NCBI GenBank assembly: GCA_900539945.1
Contig: UQDV01000009.1
Span: 13,187 to 77,186 of the forward strand
Source of the DNA: an uncultured Faecalibacterium sp.
GTDB lineage: Bacteria; Bacillota; Clostridia; Oscillospirales; Ruminococcaceae
Length of the DNA stretch: 64,000 nt
Reading direction: 5' to 3'
Within the stretch, counting starts at the first letter, position 1, and each line of letters opens with the position of its first letter. This document shows positions 16,801 to 25,753 of this stretch, piece by piece. The notes beneath the pieces were generated by a model that saw only the letters and a list, made by a program, of their open reading frames with translations, searched no databases and had not been told where the DNA came from. The translations under genes and the position numbers were made by a program.

Positions 16801-17865
16801 CTACAATTTTGTAGGAATCGCCGGAGCGGGCCTGTTCCGCAGCAGGATGGTGAAGGCGGTGCCCCGGCCCAGCTCACTTTCCACTTCCAGTGTGCCGCCG
16901 TGGACCTCCACAATGGATTTCGCCAGCGGCAGCCCCAGCCCGATGCCCGGCGTGTCCTGCGCAAAGCGACTGCGGTAGAATCGCTTGAACAGATGGGGCA
17001 GGTCCTCCGGGTGGATGCCGGTGCCGGTGTCCACCACCCGGATGCGCACAAAGTCGGCAAAGCGGCTGCCCTCCACCGTCACGGTGTCCCCGGCGCGGGT
17101 GTGGTCCAGCGCATTCTTGATCAGGTTGCCCACGGCCTCGCGCATCCACACCCGGTCACAGCACAGGCACACCCCCTGCTCTGCCGTGACGGCCAGCTGC
17201 TTTTGATCCTGCCGGGCGCGGCAGGCAAAGGGCCGGGCAGTCTGCTCCAGCAGACCTTGCAGATCTTGTTCCGTTTTTTCCAGCTGTACAGTCCCCGCAT
17301 CCAGCCGGGTGAGCTTGAGCAGACTTTGCACCAGCTGTTCCATCCGGTCCAGCTCCTGTTCGGAAAGTTCGGCCAGTTCCCGCACATTTTCTGCGTCATC
17401 CGTTCCGGCCTGCAGCAGACCGTTGTAGATATTCAGAGCGGCCAGCGGCGTCTTGAGCTGGTGAGAGATATCGGCCATGGTGTTCTTCAAAAACTGCTTT
17501 TCCCGCTGTTCCCGGTCGGCATGGGCGTTGAGCACTGCCGCCATCTCATTCACTTCATGGAACAGCCGGTACAACTGCCCTTCACGGCCGCTGTCCAGCC
17601 GGGCAGTGGCGTCCCCGTCCAGCAGGGCACGCACCTGCGCAGCCGCTTCCTCCAGCCGTTTCTGCCGTCGGGCAAAATAAGCAGCGGCACTGCTCAGCGT
17701 CCCGGCGCTCAACAGCAAAAACAGCCCCAGCAGCGGCAGGCACAGTGCCGGGCACAGTGCCCACGACGCGCATTCTGCCGCCAGCAGGGCCGCAGCCAGC
17801 CCGGTGCACAACCGGGCAAACAGCTGCCGGACATCGTCCTCCACCAGAAATTTCATCTCACACAT
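16801..17865 (-). CDS. Sensor histidine kinase
   Basis: A 354-residue kinase with two close N-terminal membrane spans (about residues 20-65) and almost no extracellular loop. Then come a linker or HAMP-like region, the H box ISHQLKTPLAAL with His135, the N box NLIKNALDHT, and G boxes VVDTGTGI and GIGLGLPLAK. A sensor lacking an extracellular domain often depends on its ABC transporter for sensing, as in Bce-type modules, and this one sits beside such a transporter. It overlaps the response regulator by eight bases; a start at 17856 (Met4) is equally possible. Confidence 0.87.
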   Translation of the reverse strand: MCEMKFLVEDDVRQLFARLCTGLAAALLAAECASWALCPALCLPLLGLFLLLSAGTLSSAAAYFARRQKRLEEAAAQVRALLDGDATARLDSGREGQLYRLFHEVNEMAAVLNAHADREQREKQFLKNTMADISHQLKTPLAALNIYNGLLQAGTDDAENVRELAELSEQELDRMEQLVQSLLKLTRLDAGTVQLEKTEQDLQGLLEQTARPFACRARQDQKQLAVTAEQGVCLCCDRVWMREAVGNLIKNALDHTRAGDTVTVEGSRFADFVRIRVVDTGTGIHPEDLPHLFKRFYRSRFAQDTPGIGLGLPLAKSIVEVHGGTLEVESELGRGTAFTILLRNRPAPAIPTKL

Positions 17866-18547
17866 CCCCGTTCCAGCGGTAGCCCATGCCCCGCACCGTG
17901 ACCAGCCGCTGCGGGCTGCCGGGGTCGTCCTCTACCTTGAGCCGCAGCCGCCGGATGTACACCGTGAGGGTGTTGGTATCTACATAATTGCCCTCGCAAT
18001 CCCACAGGGCGTTCAGAATGGTCTCTTTGGTCAGCACCTGCCCCGGGCTGCGCAGAAACAGGCACAGCAGCTTGTACTCCGCTGCCGTGAGTTCCAGCGG
18101 AACGCCGTTCTTTTCGGCCCGGCCGGCCAGCAGATCTACTCGGATGCCGCCGGAGCACAGCTCGGTGGCCTGCTGTGCCCCGAACCCTCCGGCCCGGCGC
18201 AGCAGTGCGTGCACCCGGCTCAGCAGCACCCCCAGCTTGAAGGGCTTGGTGATGTAATCGTCACCACCCAGGTCCAGCCCGGTGATGATGTCCATTTCCT
18301 CATCCGACGCGGTCAGAAACAGGATGGGCACCCCGGAAGTGCGGCGCACCTCACGGCAGAAGTCGAAGCCGGTGCCGTCCGGCAGGGTCACGTCCAGCAT
18401 CAGCAGGTCGTAGCGGCCCGCCTGCCACAGACGGTTGGCCTCGGCCAGGGTGCGGGCCGTGTCCAGCGCATAACCCGCCCGGCCCAGTGCAAGGGTCAGC
18501 CCGGTGACCAGACTTTTGTCATCCTCCAGCAGTAAGATCCGCTCCAT
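17858..18547 (-). CDS. OmpR-family response regulator
   Basis: A 229-residue protein. The receiver domain has the acidic pair ED near residue 9 and phospho-acceptor Asp52 in LLMLDVTLPDGTG, plus the TKPF Lys. The winged-helix C-terminal domain ends in VRGMGYRWNGDV. The start at 18547 follows AAAAAAGGAG. It is the first gene of the unit regulator - kinase - ATPase - permease and probably activates the transporter genes in response to a peptide or envelope stress. Confidence 0.9.
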   Translation of the reverse strand: MERILLLEDDKSLVTGLTLALGRAGYALDTARTLAEANRLWQAGRYDLLMLDVTLPDGTGFDFCREVRRTSGVPILFLTASDEEMDIITGLDLGGDDYITKPFKLGVLLSRVHALLRRAGGFGAQQATELCSGGIRVDLLAGRAEKNGVPLELTAAEYKLLCLFLRSPGQVLTKETILNALWDCEGNYVDTNTLTVYIRRLRLKVEDDPGSPQRLVTVRGMGYRWNGDV

Positions 18548-18565
18548 GGTGCAGTTTCTCCTTTT

Positions 18566-18611
18566 TTACAAAAAATGCCGGGTGCTGCCGCAGATACGGC
18601 AGCTGCCCGGC
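18566..18611 (-). terminator. Terminator after the HxlR gene
   Basis: A GC-rich stem of about 14 bp (18577-18590 with 18597-18611) is followed on the minus strand by a run of T (18570-18575). Confidence 0.85.
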
Positions 18612-18617
18612 GCGCAG

Positions 18618-18944
18618 TCACGCATTCTGTTGTTTGTACTGTTCGCCCCACACCCGCATGGCATCCATGATGGGCTGCAGGCTCCGGCCCAGCGGGGTCA
18701 GGCTGTACTCCACCCGGGGCGGCACCTCCGGGTAGGCCTTGCGCTCCACCAGACCGTTTTCCTCCATCTCCCGCAGCTGGGAGGTGAGCACCTTCTGGCT
18801 CACGCCGGTCAGCGATTTTTTCAGCTCGCCGAAACGCTTGGTTCCGGTGAGCAGGTCCCGCAGAATCAGCACCTTCCATTTGTCACTGATCATGGTGAGG
18901 GTGGTTTCCACCGGGCAGGCCGACAGTTCCTTTTTGGTACACAT
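18618..18944 (-). CDS. HxlR-family transcriptional regulator
   Basis: A 108-residue winged helix-turn-helix protein with the family landmarks: Cys10 near the start (SACPVETTLTMISDKWKVLI), KRFGELKKSLTGVSQKVLT and VEYSLTPLGRSLQPIM. HxlR proteins are often thiol or redox sensors using the N-terminal Cys. It is divergent from a PNPOx-like flavoprotein gene. A perfect palindrome (19135-19149) next to that gene's promoter is its likely operator. Confidence 0.88.
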   Translation of the reverse strand: MCTKKELSACPVETTLTMISDKWKVLILRDLLTGTKRFGELKKSLTGVSQKVLTSQLREMEENGLVERKAYPEVPPRVEYSLTPLGRSLQPIMDAMRVWGEQYKQQNA

Positions 18945-19134
18945 CTGTCGTTTCTCCCCTCCGGCCCGTCGCGGGCCGTTTTTTCTATTTTACGGCACAG
19001 ACGCGGTGCTTGTCAAGCAGGGGCCGGGCACCCCCGCACATCCGGCTCAAAAATTTTTTCGCAGTCCAAATTGCGAGAAATCAGCGGTTCACCGCAAAAG
19101 TTCCCGAATCGTAACCGGTCAAAAGTCACTCGCC

Positions 19135-19191
19135 GGTAACCAGGTTACCGCATTGTGCGTACTTTACGCCGGGCAAAAAGGGGTGTATCAT
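19135..19191 (+). promoter_or_regulatory. Promoter with palindromic operator before the PNPOx-like gene
   Basis: A perfect 7-1-7 inverted repeat, GGTAACC-A-GGTTACC, occupies 19135-19149. It is followed by TTTACG (19163-19168) and TATCAT (19186-19191) with a 17-base spacer. The 316-base gap 18945-19260 otherwise shows no gene. HxlR binding is inferred from position only. Confidence 0.6.
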
Positions 19192-19260
19192 AGCTTCGTC
19201 AGCCGGGGCACGCCGAGATGCCCCGCACACCCAATGCAATAATCCTGGAGGTACCAAACC

Positions 19261-19662
19261 ATGTCTCTGAACAAAGTCGTTGAATTCCTGAATGCCAACC
19301 CCGTGCAGTATCTGGCCACCGTTGGCCGTGACGGCAAGGCCAAGTGCCGTCCCTTCATGTTCGCCGGTGAGCTGGACGGCAAGCTGTGGTTCTGCACCAA
19401 CAGCCAGAAGGACGTATACAAGGATCTGCAGGCCAACCCCTACACCGAGATCTCGGTGTCCAGCCCGGAATACGCCTGGATCCGCCTGCACGGCAAAGCT
19501 GTGTTTGAAAACAACATGGCTGCCAAGGAGATGAGCATCGCCAACCCCATCGTGAAGGGCCAGTACGGCGAAGCCACCAACCCCATCTTTGAGGTGTTCT
19601 ACCTGGAGGATGCTCACGGCGCCATCGCCGACTTCTCCGGCAACCCTCCCTACGAGTTCTGA
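19261..19662 (+). CDS. PNPOx-like flavoprotein
   Basis: A 133-residue split-barrel protein of the pyridoxamine 5'-phosphate oxidase superfamily (LNANPVQYLATVGRDGKAKC at the start, then RPFMFAGELDGKLWF). Small members bind FMN or F420 and are often oxidoreductases of unknown substrate; true PNP oxidases are longer. AGGAGG... sits upstream of the ATG. It is divergent from an HxlR gene, which suggests redox- or electrophile-induced expression. A second, disrupted relative lies at 58469-58955. Confidence 0.85.
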   Translation: MSLNKVVEFLNANPVQYLATVGRDGKAKCRPFMFAGELDGKLWFCTNSQKDVYKDLQANPYTEISVSSPEYAWIRLHGKAVFENNMAAKEMSIANPIVKGQYGEATNPIFEVFYLEDAHGAIADFSGNPPYEF

Positions 19663-19741
19663 TTCCCATTTCGTGCAGATCGCCTTGGAAACGCTGTTTT
19701 CAGGGCGTTTTGCCGTTTGGTACCGCAAAGGAGGTCTTTCT

Positions 19742-20530
19742 ATGACCCAGACCGAACGCCGCCGTTTTTTGCTCAGCAGCCTGCTGGCAGAAGCCCCCGA
19801 ATACCGGCAGCTGGCCGTCCCGGACGATGCCGCCGGGCAGAAGCAGCTGCTGCGCGCACTGCTCAATGTGCGCCCGCCCCGGGATGCCAGCCCGGAGTTT
19901 TTGCAGGTGCAGGACGAATACCTGCGCGCCGAGCTTGCCCAGAAGGGCGTTACCGTCCTTGAAAGCCTGACCCCCGCCGCCCGCTGCGGGGAAGCCGCCC
20001 TTTACCTGTGGCAGGGCGACATCACCACGCTGCAGTGCGACGCCATCGTCAACGCCGCCAACAGCGGCATGACCGGCTGCTATGTGCCCGGCCACCGCTG
20101 CATCGACAACTGCATCCATACCTTTTCCGGGGTACAGCTGCGCAGCGCCTGTGCCCGCCTGATGGCACAGCAGGGCCACGAAGAGCCCACCGGGCAGGCC
20201 AAACTCACCCCGGCCTTCAACCTGCCCTGCCGGTATGTCCTGCACACGGTGGGGCCCATCGTGACCGGGCGCGTCACCGCACGGGACCGCACCCTGCTGG
20301 CCTCCTGCTACTGCACCTGCCTGACGAAGGCCGCAGAAGCCGGGCTGGAAAGCATCGCATTCTGCTGCATCTCCACCGGCGTGTTCTGTTTCCCGAATGA
20401 GGATGCGGCAGAAATTGCCGTACAGACTGTGAAGGAGTTCCTGCAAACACCCACAACCATCAAAAAGGTGATCTTCAATGTTTTCAAAGATTTGGACAAG
20501 GAAATCTACACCCGACTGCTCACAGCCTGA
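19742..20530 (+). CDS. Zinc-type macrodomain protein (ADP-ribosyl hydrolase)
   Basis: A 262-residue macrodomain. The fold signatures are GDITTLQCDAIVNAANSGM and VLHTVGPIV, with CCISTGVFCFPNEDAA near the end. Between them lies GCYVPGHRCIDNCIH, the Cys-x-x-x-x-His-x-Cys motif of the zinc-containing subgroup found next to SirTM sirtuins. Established work on that subgroup in Staphylococcus and Streptococcus shows removal of ADP-ribose from lipoylated GcvH-L. It overlaps the sirtuin gene by 53 bases. The start follows AAAGGAGG. It lies 79 bases after the PNPOx gene. Confidence 0.9.
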   Translation: MTQTERRRFLLSSLLAEAPEYRQLAVPDDAAGQKQLLRALLNVRPPRDASPEFLQVQDEYLRAELAQKGVTVLESLTPAARCGEAALYLWQGDITTLQCDAIVNAANSGMTGCYVPGHRCIDNCIHTFSGVQLRSACARLMAQQGHEEPTGQAKLTPAFNLPCRYVLHTVGPIVTGRVTARDRTLLASCYCTCLTKAAEAGLESIAFCCISTGVFCFPNEDAAEIAVQTVKEFLQTPTTIKKVIFNVFKDLDKEIYTRLLTA

Positions 20531-21395
20531 GCAGCTCAAAAAGGCCCTGCACGAGGCTGATGCCGTCATCATCGGCGCAGGAGCCGGGCTGTCCACCTCC
20601 GCCGGGTTCACCTACGCCGGGGAACGATTCCGAACATATTTCTCCGATTTTGCCAGCAAATACGGCTTTACGGATATGTATTCCGGTGGGTTCTACCCCT
20701 ACTCCACCATGGAGGAATACTGGGCGTACTGGAGCCGGTACATTTATATCAACCGCTATCAGAACGCCCCGAAGCCTGTATACGACGCGCTGTTCCGGCT
20801 GGTGCAGGATAAGGATCACTTTGTAATCACCACCAATGTGGACCACTGCTTCCAGAAAGCAGGGTTCGACAAAAAGCGGCTGTTCTACACGCAGGGCGAT
20901 TACGGCCTGTTCCAATGCAGTGAACCGTGCTGCCAGGAGACTTTCGACAATGAGGCACTCATCCGGCAGATGGTAGAAGCACAGGGGTATGTCCTCGCAC
21001 CGGATGGTCAACTGACCGTGCCGGAGAATACCATCCTGAAAACTTCTGTTCCGTCCGAGCTTGTCCCCCACTGCCCGCACTGCGGCAAGCTGCTCACGAT
21101 GAACCTGCGCAGTGATGACAGCTTTGTAGAGGATGCCGGCTGGCACGCCGCCGCCGAGCGGTACAGCGAATTTCTGCGCCGCCACGAGGGACAGAAGATT
21201 TTGTTCTTAGAGTTAGGCGTTGGCTATAATACGCCGGTCATCATCAAGTATCCTTTCTGGCGGATGACAGCCAGGAACCCCAATGCCACCTACGTCTGCA
21301 TCAACAAGGGCGAGGCCGTCTGTCCGAATGAGATCGCCAAGCAGTCACTGCTTTTTGACGGTGACATTGCTGCGGTGCTGGCACAGATCAAATAA
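20478..21395 (+). CDS. SirTM-class sirtuin (macrodomain-linked ADP-ribosyltransferase)
   Basis: A 305-residue sirtuin starting inside the macrodomain gene behind AAGGTG. It has the NAD loop GAGAGLSTSAGFTY, the TTNVDHCFQKAGFD segment, and two Cys pairs (CSEPCC and CPHCG) for structural zinc. Where ordinary sirtuins have the catalytic His of the HG motif it has TQGDYG; a Gln at that place is the hallmark of the SirTM class, which ADP-ribosylates rather than deacylates. Known SirTM operons also carry gcvH-L and lplA2; neither is present here, so the target must be encoded elsewhere or differ. Confidence 0.88.
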   Translation: MFSKIWTRKSTPDCSQPEQLKKALHEADAVIIGAGAGLSTSAGFTYAGERFRTYFSDFASKYGFTDMYSGGFYPYSTMEEYWAYWSRYIYINRYQNAPKPVYDALFRLVQDKDHFVITTNVDHCFQKAGFDKKRLFYTQGDYGLFQCSEPCCQETFDNEALIRQMVEAQGYVLAPDGQLTVPENTILKTSVPSELVPHCPHCGKLLTMNLRSDDSFVEDAGWHAAAERYSEFLRRHEGQKILFLELGVGYNTPVIIKYPFWRMTARNPNATYVCINKGEAVCPNEIAKQSLLFDGDIAAVLAQIK

Positions 21396-21452
21396 TTACT
21401 TTTTCTATTCCATAGCGCACTTTCTGTCCTCTCGCTACAGTCCTGCACCCCG

Positions 21453-21515
21453 ATAAAAAGCTGCCCGCATACCGTGTGATCTTGTCACATCCGGTATGCG
21501 GGCAGCTTGTCTTTT
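21453..21515. terminator. Bidirectional terminator between sirtuin and flavodiiron genes
   Basis: A 17-bp perfect stem (21458-21474 with 21492-21508) with A run on the left and T-rich sequence on the right, serving two convergent genes. Confidence 0.88.
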
Positions 21516-21538
21516 CTGATTTTACGCGCTTTTGGGGC

Positions 21539-22720
21539 TTATTTTGCCACGATCTCGTCGGCCAGAGCGTCCATCTGGGCCTCCGCAGCAGCATTGGCAG
21601 CAGAGCGGACGGTGACCACGTTCTCGCAGACCGTGATGTTCTTCATGCCTTCCAGCTCAGCGCGCATGAGTTTGGCAGCCATGGGGGCCCAGGTGCCGTT
21701 CTCCATCAGGCCGACGGTACGGTTCTGGAACGCCTTGGTCTTGAGGTGGGTCAGCAGGGACTCCATCGGCGGGAAGAGGAAGCCGTCATAGGTGGCGCAG
21801 GCCAGAACGATCTTTCCGCAGCGGAATGCCTCGGTGACGGCGTAGGACACATCGGTGCGGGTCAGGTCCATCTCCACCACCTTTGCGCCCTTGGCACGCA
21901 GCTTTTCGGCCATGGTGTGGGCCGCGGCGCGGGTATGGCCGTGGATGGAAGCACTGGCCACAAGGATCTTTTCCGGCTCCTCCGGCTTGTAGCTGGACCA
22001 GGTATCATAATAGGCCAGATACTTGCCCAGGTCCCCGGTGAGCACCGGGCCGTGCAGCGGGCAGATGGTGGCAATATCCAGTGCGGCTGCCTTTTTGAGC
22101 AGTGCCTGCACCTGCGGGCCGTACTTGCCCACGATGTTCAGGTAATACCGGCGGGCTTCGCTGGCCCAGTCGGCCTTTTCGTCAAACTTTGCCACCGCCC
22201 CGAAGCGGCCGAAACCGTCGGCGGAGAACAGCACCTTTTCGCTGCTCTCATAGCTGACCATGACCTCCGGCCAGTGCACCATGGGTGCAAACACAAAGGT
22301 GAGGGTGTGGCTCCCCAGAGACAAGCTCTCGCCGTCCTTCACCACCACACGGCGCTCCTTGGCCACGGCATCCGGGCCGAAGAACTGCTCCATATACACA
22401 AAGGTCTTGGCGTTGCCCACCACCTTCATGTCCGGGTACTTAGCGGCCAGGCGGGCAATGTTGGCACCATGGTCCGGCTCCATGTGGGAGACCACCAGAT
22501 ATTCCGGCATGCGGTCGCCCAGCGCTTCGGTGAGGTTTGCCAGCCAGGCATCCGTGGCACGGTTGTCCACCGTGTCCAGAATGGCGACCTTTTCATCCAG
22601 AATGACATAGGAGTTGTAGCTGACGCCGGTAGGCACCGGGTACTGACTTTCAAACAGGTCGATGGTGGTATCGTCCACCCCCACGCCCAGAATGGCATTG
22701 CTGATCTTCTGTACGCTCAT
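21539..22720 (-). CDS. FprA-type flavodiiron protein (A-type flavoprotein)
   Basis: A 393-residue enzyme reducing O2 to water (or NO to N2O), protecting an anaerobe. The N-terminal metallo-beta-lactamase-like domain has the diiron ligands in SHMEPDHGAN (His79, Glu81, Asp83, His84) and CPLHGPVL. The C-terminal flavodoxin domain begins near residue 250 (ILVASASIHGHT, the FMN phosphate loop). The start at 22720 is preferred over an ATG nine bases upstream because that one abuts AAAGGAG. It is monocistronic, with its own promoter. Confidence 0.92.
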   Translation of the reverse strand: MSVQKISNAILGVGVDDTTIDLFESQYPVPTGVSYNSYVILDEKVAILDTVDNRATDAWLANLTEALGDRMPEYLVVSHMEPDHGANIARLAAKYPDMKVVGNAKTFVYMEQFFGPDAVAKERRVVVKDGESLSLGSHTLTFVFAPMVHWPEVMVSYESSEKVLFSADGFGRFGAVAKFDEKADWASEARRYYLNIVGKYGPQVQALLKKAAALDIATICPLHGPVLTGDLGKYLAYYDTWSSYKPEEPEKILVASASIHGHTRAAAHTMAEKLRAKGAKVVEMDLTRTDVSYAVTEAFRCGKIVLACATYDGFLFPPMESLLTHLKTKAFQNRTVGLMENGTWAPMAAKLMRAELEGMKNITVCENVVTVRSAANAAAEAQMDALADEIVAK

Positions 22721-22789
22721 AAATCCCATGCTCCTTTATTTTTATGCTGTGCCGCAGAAAGCGGCCGATTTTTCTTAAGAACAATTCCT

Positions 22790-22818
22790 AGTATAGCACA
22801 TTGTCAGAAATTTAGCAA
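22790..22818 (-). promoter_or_regulatory. Promoter of the flavodiiron gene
   Basis: Minus strand TTGCTA (22813-22818) and TATACT (22790-22795), spacer 17. Confidence 0.68.
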
Positions 22819-22859
22819 GAGGAATCTGCGGCTTTTCCTGCCCCCCCTGACCACAACCG

Positions 22860-24197
22860 TTATTCATCGCCCCTGCTTTCCGGCAGGCGGGCAGACACAG
22901 GGCGGCCCGGCTCGGTGTCCAGCTCCAGCAGGGCCGCAGCGCTGGCGTCGTCCATCGTCTGTACGGCCCGCAATTTGCGGCTGATGGCACGGCTGCGCAC
23001 GCCGATAAGGTTGTCCAGCTCTTCGTCGGTCTGGCGCAGACGCTGCTGCAGCTTGGAAAGCCCCTGCCCGAACTTGTCGAACTCAGTCTTGACGGCACCC
23101 AGCAGCTGCCACACCTCGCCCGAACGTTTCTGGATGGCAAGAGTCTTGAAGCCCATCTGCAGGCTGTTGAGCAGGGCCGCCATGGTGCTGGGGCCGGCCA
23201 CGTTCACTTGATAGTCCCGCTGCAGCACCTCCAGCAGGCCCGCATTCACCACCTCAGCGTACAGGCCCTCGAAGGGCAGAAACAGGATGCCGAAGGCTGT
23301 GGTATAAGGCGGCTCCACATACTTTTCGCGGATGTCCTTGGCCTCGCTGCGCAGCACCAGTTCCAGTGCATGGCGGGCGTTTTCAACAGCCTGCGCATCA
23401 CCGGATGCCTGCGCATCCTGCAGGTGGGCGTAGGTATCACCGGGGAACTTGGAGTCGATCGGCAGCCAGACACTGCCGCCGTCGGCACCCGGCATTTTGA
23501 TAGCGTACTCCACCCGCTGGGTGCTGCCGGGGATGGTGGCCACATTGGTGTCGTACTGCTCTGGGGCCAGAATTTCTTCCAGAATGGCTCCCAGCTGGAT
23601 CTCGCCCAGGATGCCGCGGGTCTTGACGCCCGACAGCACCTGTTTCAGGCCGCCCACATCGGCGGCAAGGCTCTGCATCTCACCCAGGCCCTTGTACACC
23701 TGTTCCAGCTGGGCGTTGACCGCCTTGAAGCTCTCGGTCACCCGCTTCTGCAGGGCATCCTGCAGCTGCTCGTCCACCGTGCAGCGGATCTCGTCCAGCT
23801 TCTGGGCATTCTGTGCCTGCAGGGCGGCCATGCTTTCGGCCAGCGTTTTGCGCATTTCTTCCAGCTTGCGGGCGTTGGAAGCTTCCAGCCCCTGCAGGCG
23901 CTGTTCCATGGTCTGCTGCTGCGCGGCCTGCCCGGCATTCAGGGTGCTGCTCATACCCTGCACAGCGGTCTGCAGCGTTTCGCTGATGCCGCGCATGGCG
24001 TCGTAGTTCTGCCGGGCCAGCTCGGCCTGCTTCTGGGCAAAGAGCTTCGACTGGACGTCCAGCTGCTGACGCACCCACTCCTTGAGGGCTTCGTCGTCCT
24101 GCCGGGGTGCCGGTTTTCCGGATCGGTACAGCAGCAGTGCCTGCTGCAGGCAGATGGCCACCAGCAGAACCGTATACAAAAGCGAAAGAAATTCCAT
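22860..24197 (-). CDS. rmuC: RmuC-family DNA recombination protein
   Basis: A 445-residue protein with one N-terminal hydrophobic segment (about residues 3-22), a long Gln/Ala-rich coiled coil (about 40-190) and the conserved RmuC nuclease-like domain (RGILGEIQLGAILEEIL, VWLPIDSKFPGDTY, ETFGILFLP-like FGILFLPFEGLYAEV, VAGPSTMAALLNSLQMGFK). RmuC proteins limit inversions and are thought to process DNA structures; the biochemical role is still poorly defined. The start at 24197 follows AAGGAGA. It lies 65 bases downstream of the transglutaminase-like gene and may be in the same operon. Confidence 0.9.
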   Translation of the reverse strand: MEFLSLLYTVLLVAICLQQALLLYRSGKPAPRQDDEALKEWVRQQLDVQSKLFAQKQAELARQNYDAMRGISETLQTAVQGMSSTLNAGQAAQQQTMEQRLQGLEASNARKLEEMRKTLAESMAALQAQNAQKLDEIRCTVDEQLQDALQKRVTESFKAVNAQLEQVYKGLGEMQSLAADVGGLKQVLSGVKTRGILGEIQLGAILEEILAPEQYDTNVATIPGSTQRVEYAIKMPGADGGSVWLPIDSKFPGDTYAHLQDAQASGDAQAVENARHALELVLRSEAKDIREKYVEPPYTTAFGILFLPFEGLYAEVVNAGLLEVLQRDYQVNVAGPSTMAALLNSLQMGFKTLAIQKRSGEVWQLLGAVKTEFDKFGQGLSKLQQRLRQTDEELDNLIGVRSRAISRKLRAVQTMDDASAAALLELDTEPGRPVSARLPESRGDE

Positions 24198-24262
24198 GGG
24201 ATGTCTCCTTATAAAATCCAAGATCCGGGCCGTGCAGATGCAAAGCCCGGACCTTTTGCTTT

Positions 24263-25726
24263 TTACAGTGTCTCGTAGCGGCGCAGCGTCTGGCTCCACT
24301 GCAGCTGCTCGCCGTACAGGCCCACACCGTCGGCTTCCACCTCGCCCACCTGATTGTCACAGGGGTCGGCGCGGAAGGAGCACATGGGCGGGTCAAAGGG
24401 TGCGCAGAGGGCACGGTTGGCCACCATGCGCCCGGTGTCCAGATTGCCGAAGTAGTGCAGGCGCATCTTCTCGTTCCCGGCACGGGCCATGGAGGCACCG
24501 GCCGAGCAGTCGGCGTACATCCAGCCGTAGGGCGCGATGTAGAACGCGGCCCAGTCGTGGCAGCCCACCATCCCCCGCCGCACCACCAGACCGCTCTGCC
24601 ACTGGGCCGGGATACCGGCCAGGCGGCACAGCACGATGAAGGTAGAGGCCATGATGCCGCAGTCGCCCCGGCGGTTGTGGGCACAGCCGTCGGTGATGTT
24701 TTCCTGCACGAAGTAGGGCGGCTGGTAGTGATAGTGAGTGTTGAGGGTCACATAGTCGTAAATGCGCTTTGCCTTCTGCACCGGGTCGGTGAGCCCCTGG
24801 GTGAGCTGGGCCGCCAGTGCCCGCAAATAGGGCGTGAACTCCAGATGCGGCAGCTCCTCCTGCGTGTCAAAATCCGGCTGCACGGGGTCCGCCTGCATGT
24901 GCAGCGGGTCGGCATAGCGGGCCGTGGTACGGTAGCTGTACACTGCGCCAAAGGGCCGGTTCTCGGCAAGGTCGGCCTCCCAATACGCCGTGCGCTGGGC
25001 GGCATCTTCCGGTGCAATGTGGGTCGGCGGCTCGGTGAAGGAATCCAGCGTGATGCCGCTCTGTGCCGGGCAGGCCGCCGGGAGCGGCAGCCACACCCGG
25101 ACGTGCACGGTGCTGCGCCCCTGCTGCTTTGCGGCCGCAAGGGCTGCGGCAAAGGCCGCGTCACTCATGCCGATGCTGGTTTCCAGCGTGATGTCCGCGC
25201 TGACTGCGCCGGTGCGCACCATCTGGTCGTGCTCCGGCTCATACCGCTCCCAGCTGGGGTGCTGCAGGGGCGGGTCGATCTGCCGTGCTGCCAGCTCCGG
25301 ATGGGTGGCCAGCAGGGTCTCGGCAAAGGAGCGGATGTACCGCTTCTCCCCTTCCACGAACCGCCAGTCCATGGCCCCGGCGCGGTCCAGTGCCCGGAAT
25401 TCCTCCGGGGTAAAGTCCCGCACAAGGTCCTGCAGCAGTTCCAGCGCCTGTGCTTCGGGCACCGTATAGTCCAGCGGCAGACGGCGCAGGATCTCCCGCT
25501 GGGCCAGCAGAGCATCCCGCATGGCGTCCACCCCGTGGGGCGTGGGGTTTTCCGGCAGAGGGCCGCCGGGCTGCACCGGCTGGTTCTGCGTTTTTGTCCA
25601 GTCCTCCGCAAGATATGCGTCGATGCGGGCAATGGCCTCGGTGTAATAGCCCGCCTCCTTCAGACGGCGCACATCGTCCGGCAGGCCGAGGTTCAGGCTT
25701 GCCAGACATGCATTCAGATCTTTCAT
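24263..25726 (-). CDS. Transglutaminase-like cysteine peptidase domain protein
   Basis: A 487-residue protein with no signal peptide. The N-terminal half is alpha-helical; about residues 200-290 look beta-rich. From about residue 340 there is a transglutaminase-like core: RRGDCGIMASTFIVLCRLAG (catalytic Cys), CHDWAAFYIAP (His) and MYADCS (Asp). Such proteins act as peptidases or amidases. The absence of a signal argues for a cytoplasmic role. AAAAGGAGC precedes the ATG. It heads a possible operon with rmuC. The substrate is unknown. Confidence 0.83.
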   Translation of the reverse strand: MKDLNACLASLNLGLPDDVRRLKEAGYYTEAIARIDAYLAEDWTKTQNQPVQPGGPLPENPTPHGVDAMRDALLAQREILRRLPLDYTVPEAQALELLQDLVRDFTPEEFRALDRAGAMDWRFVEGEKRYIRSFAETLLATHPELAARQIDPPLQHPSWERYEPEHDQMVRTGAVSADITLETSIGMSDAAFAAALAAAKQQGRSTVHVRVWLPLPAACPAQSGITLDSFTEPPTHIAPEDAAQRTAYWEADLAENRPFGAVYSYRTTARYADPLHMQADPVQPDFDTQEELPHLEFTPYLRALAAQLTQGLTDPVQKAKRIYDYVTLNTHYHYQPPYFVQENITDGCAHNRRGDCGIMASTFIVLCRLAGIPAQWQSGLVVRRGMVGCHDWAAFYIAPYGWMYADCSAGASMARAGNEKMRLHYFGNLDTGRMVANRALCAPFDPPMCSFRADPCDNQVGEVEADGVGLYGEQLQWSQTLRRYETL

Positions 25727-25753
25727 CGCATTCCGCTCCTTTTTTGTTCAGAT

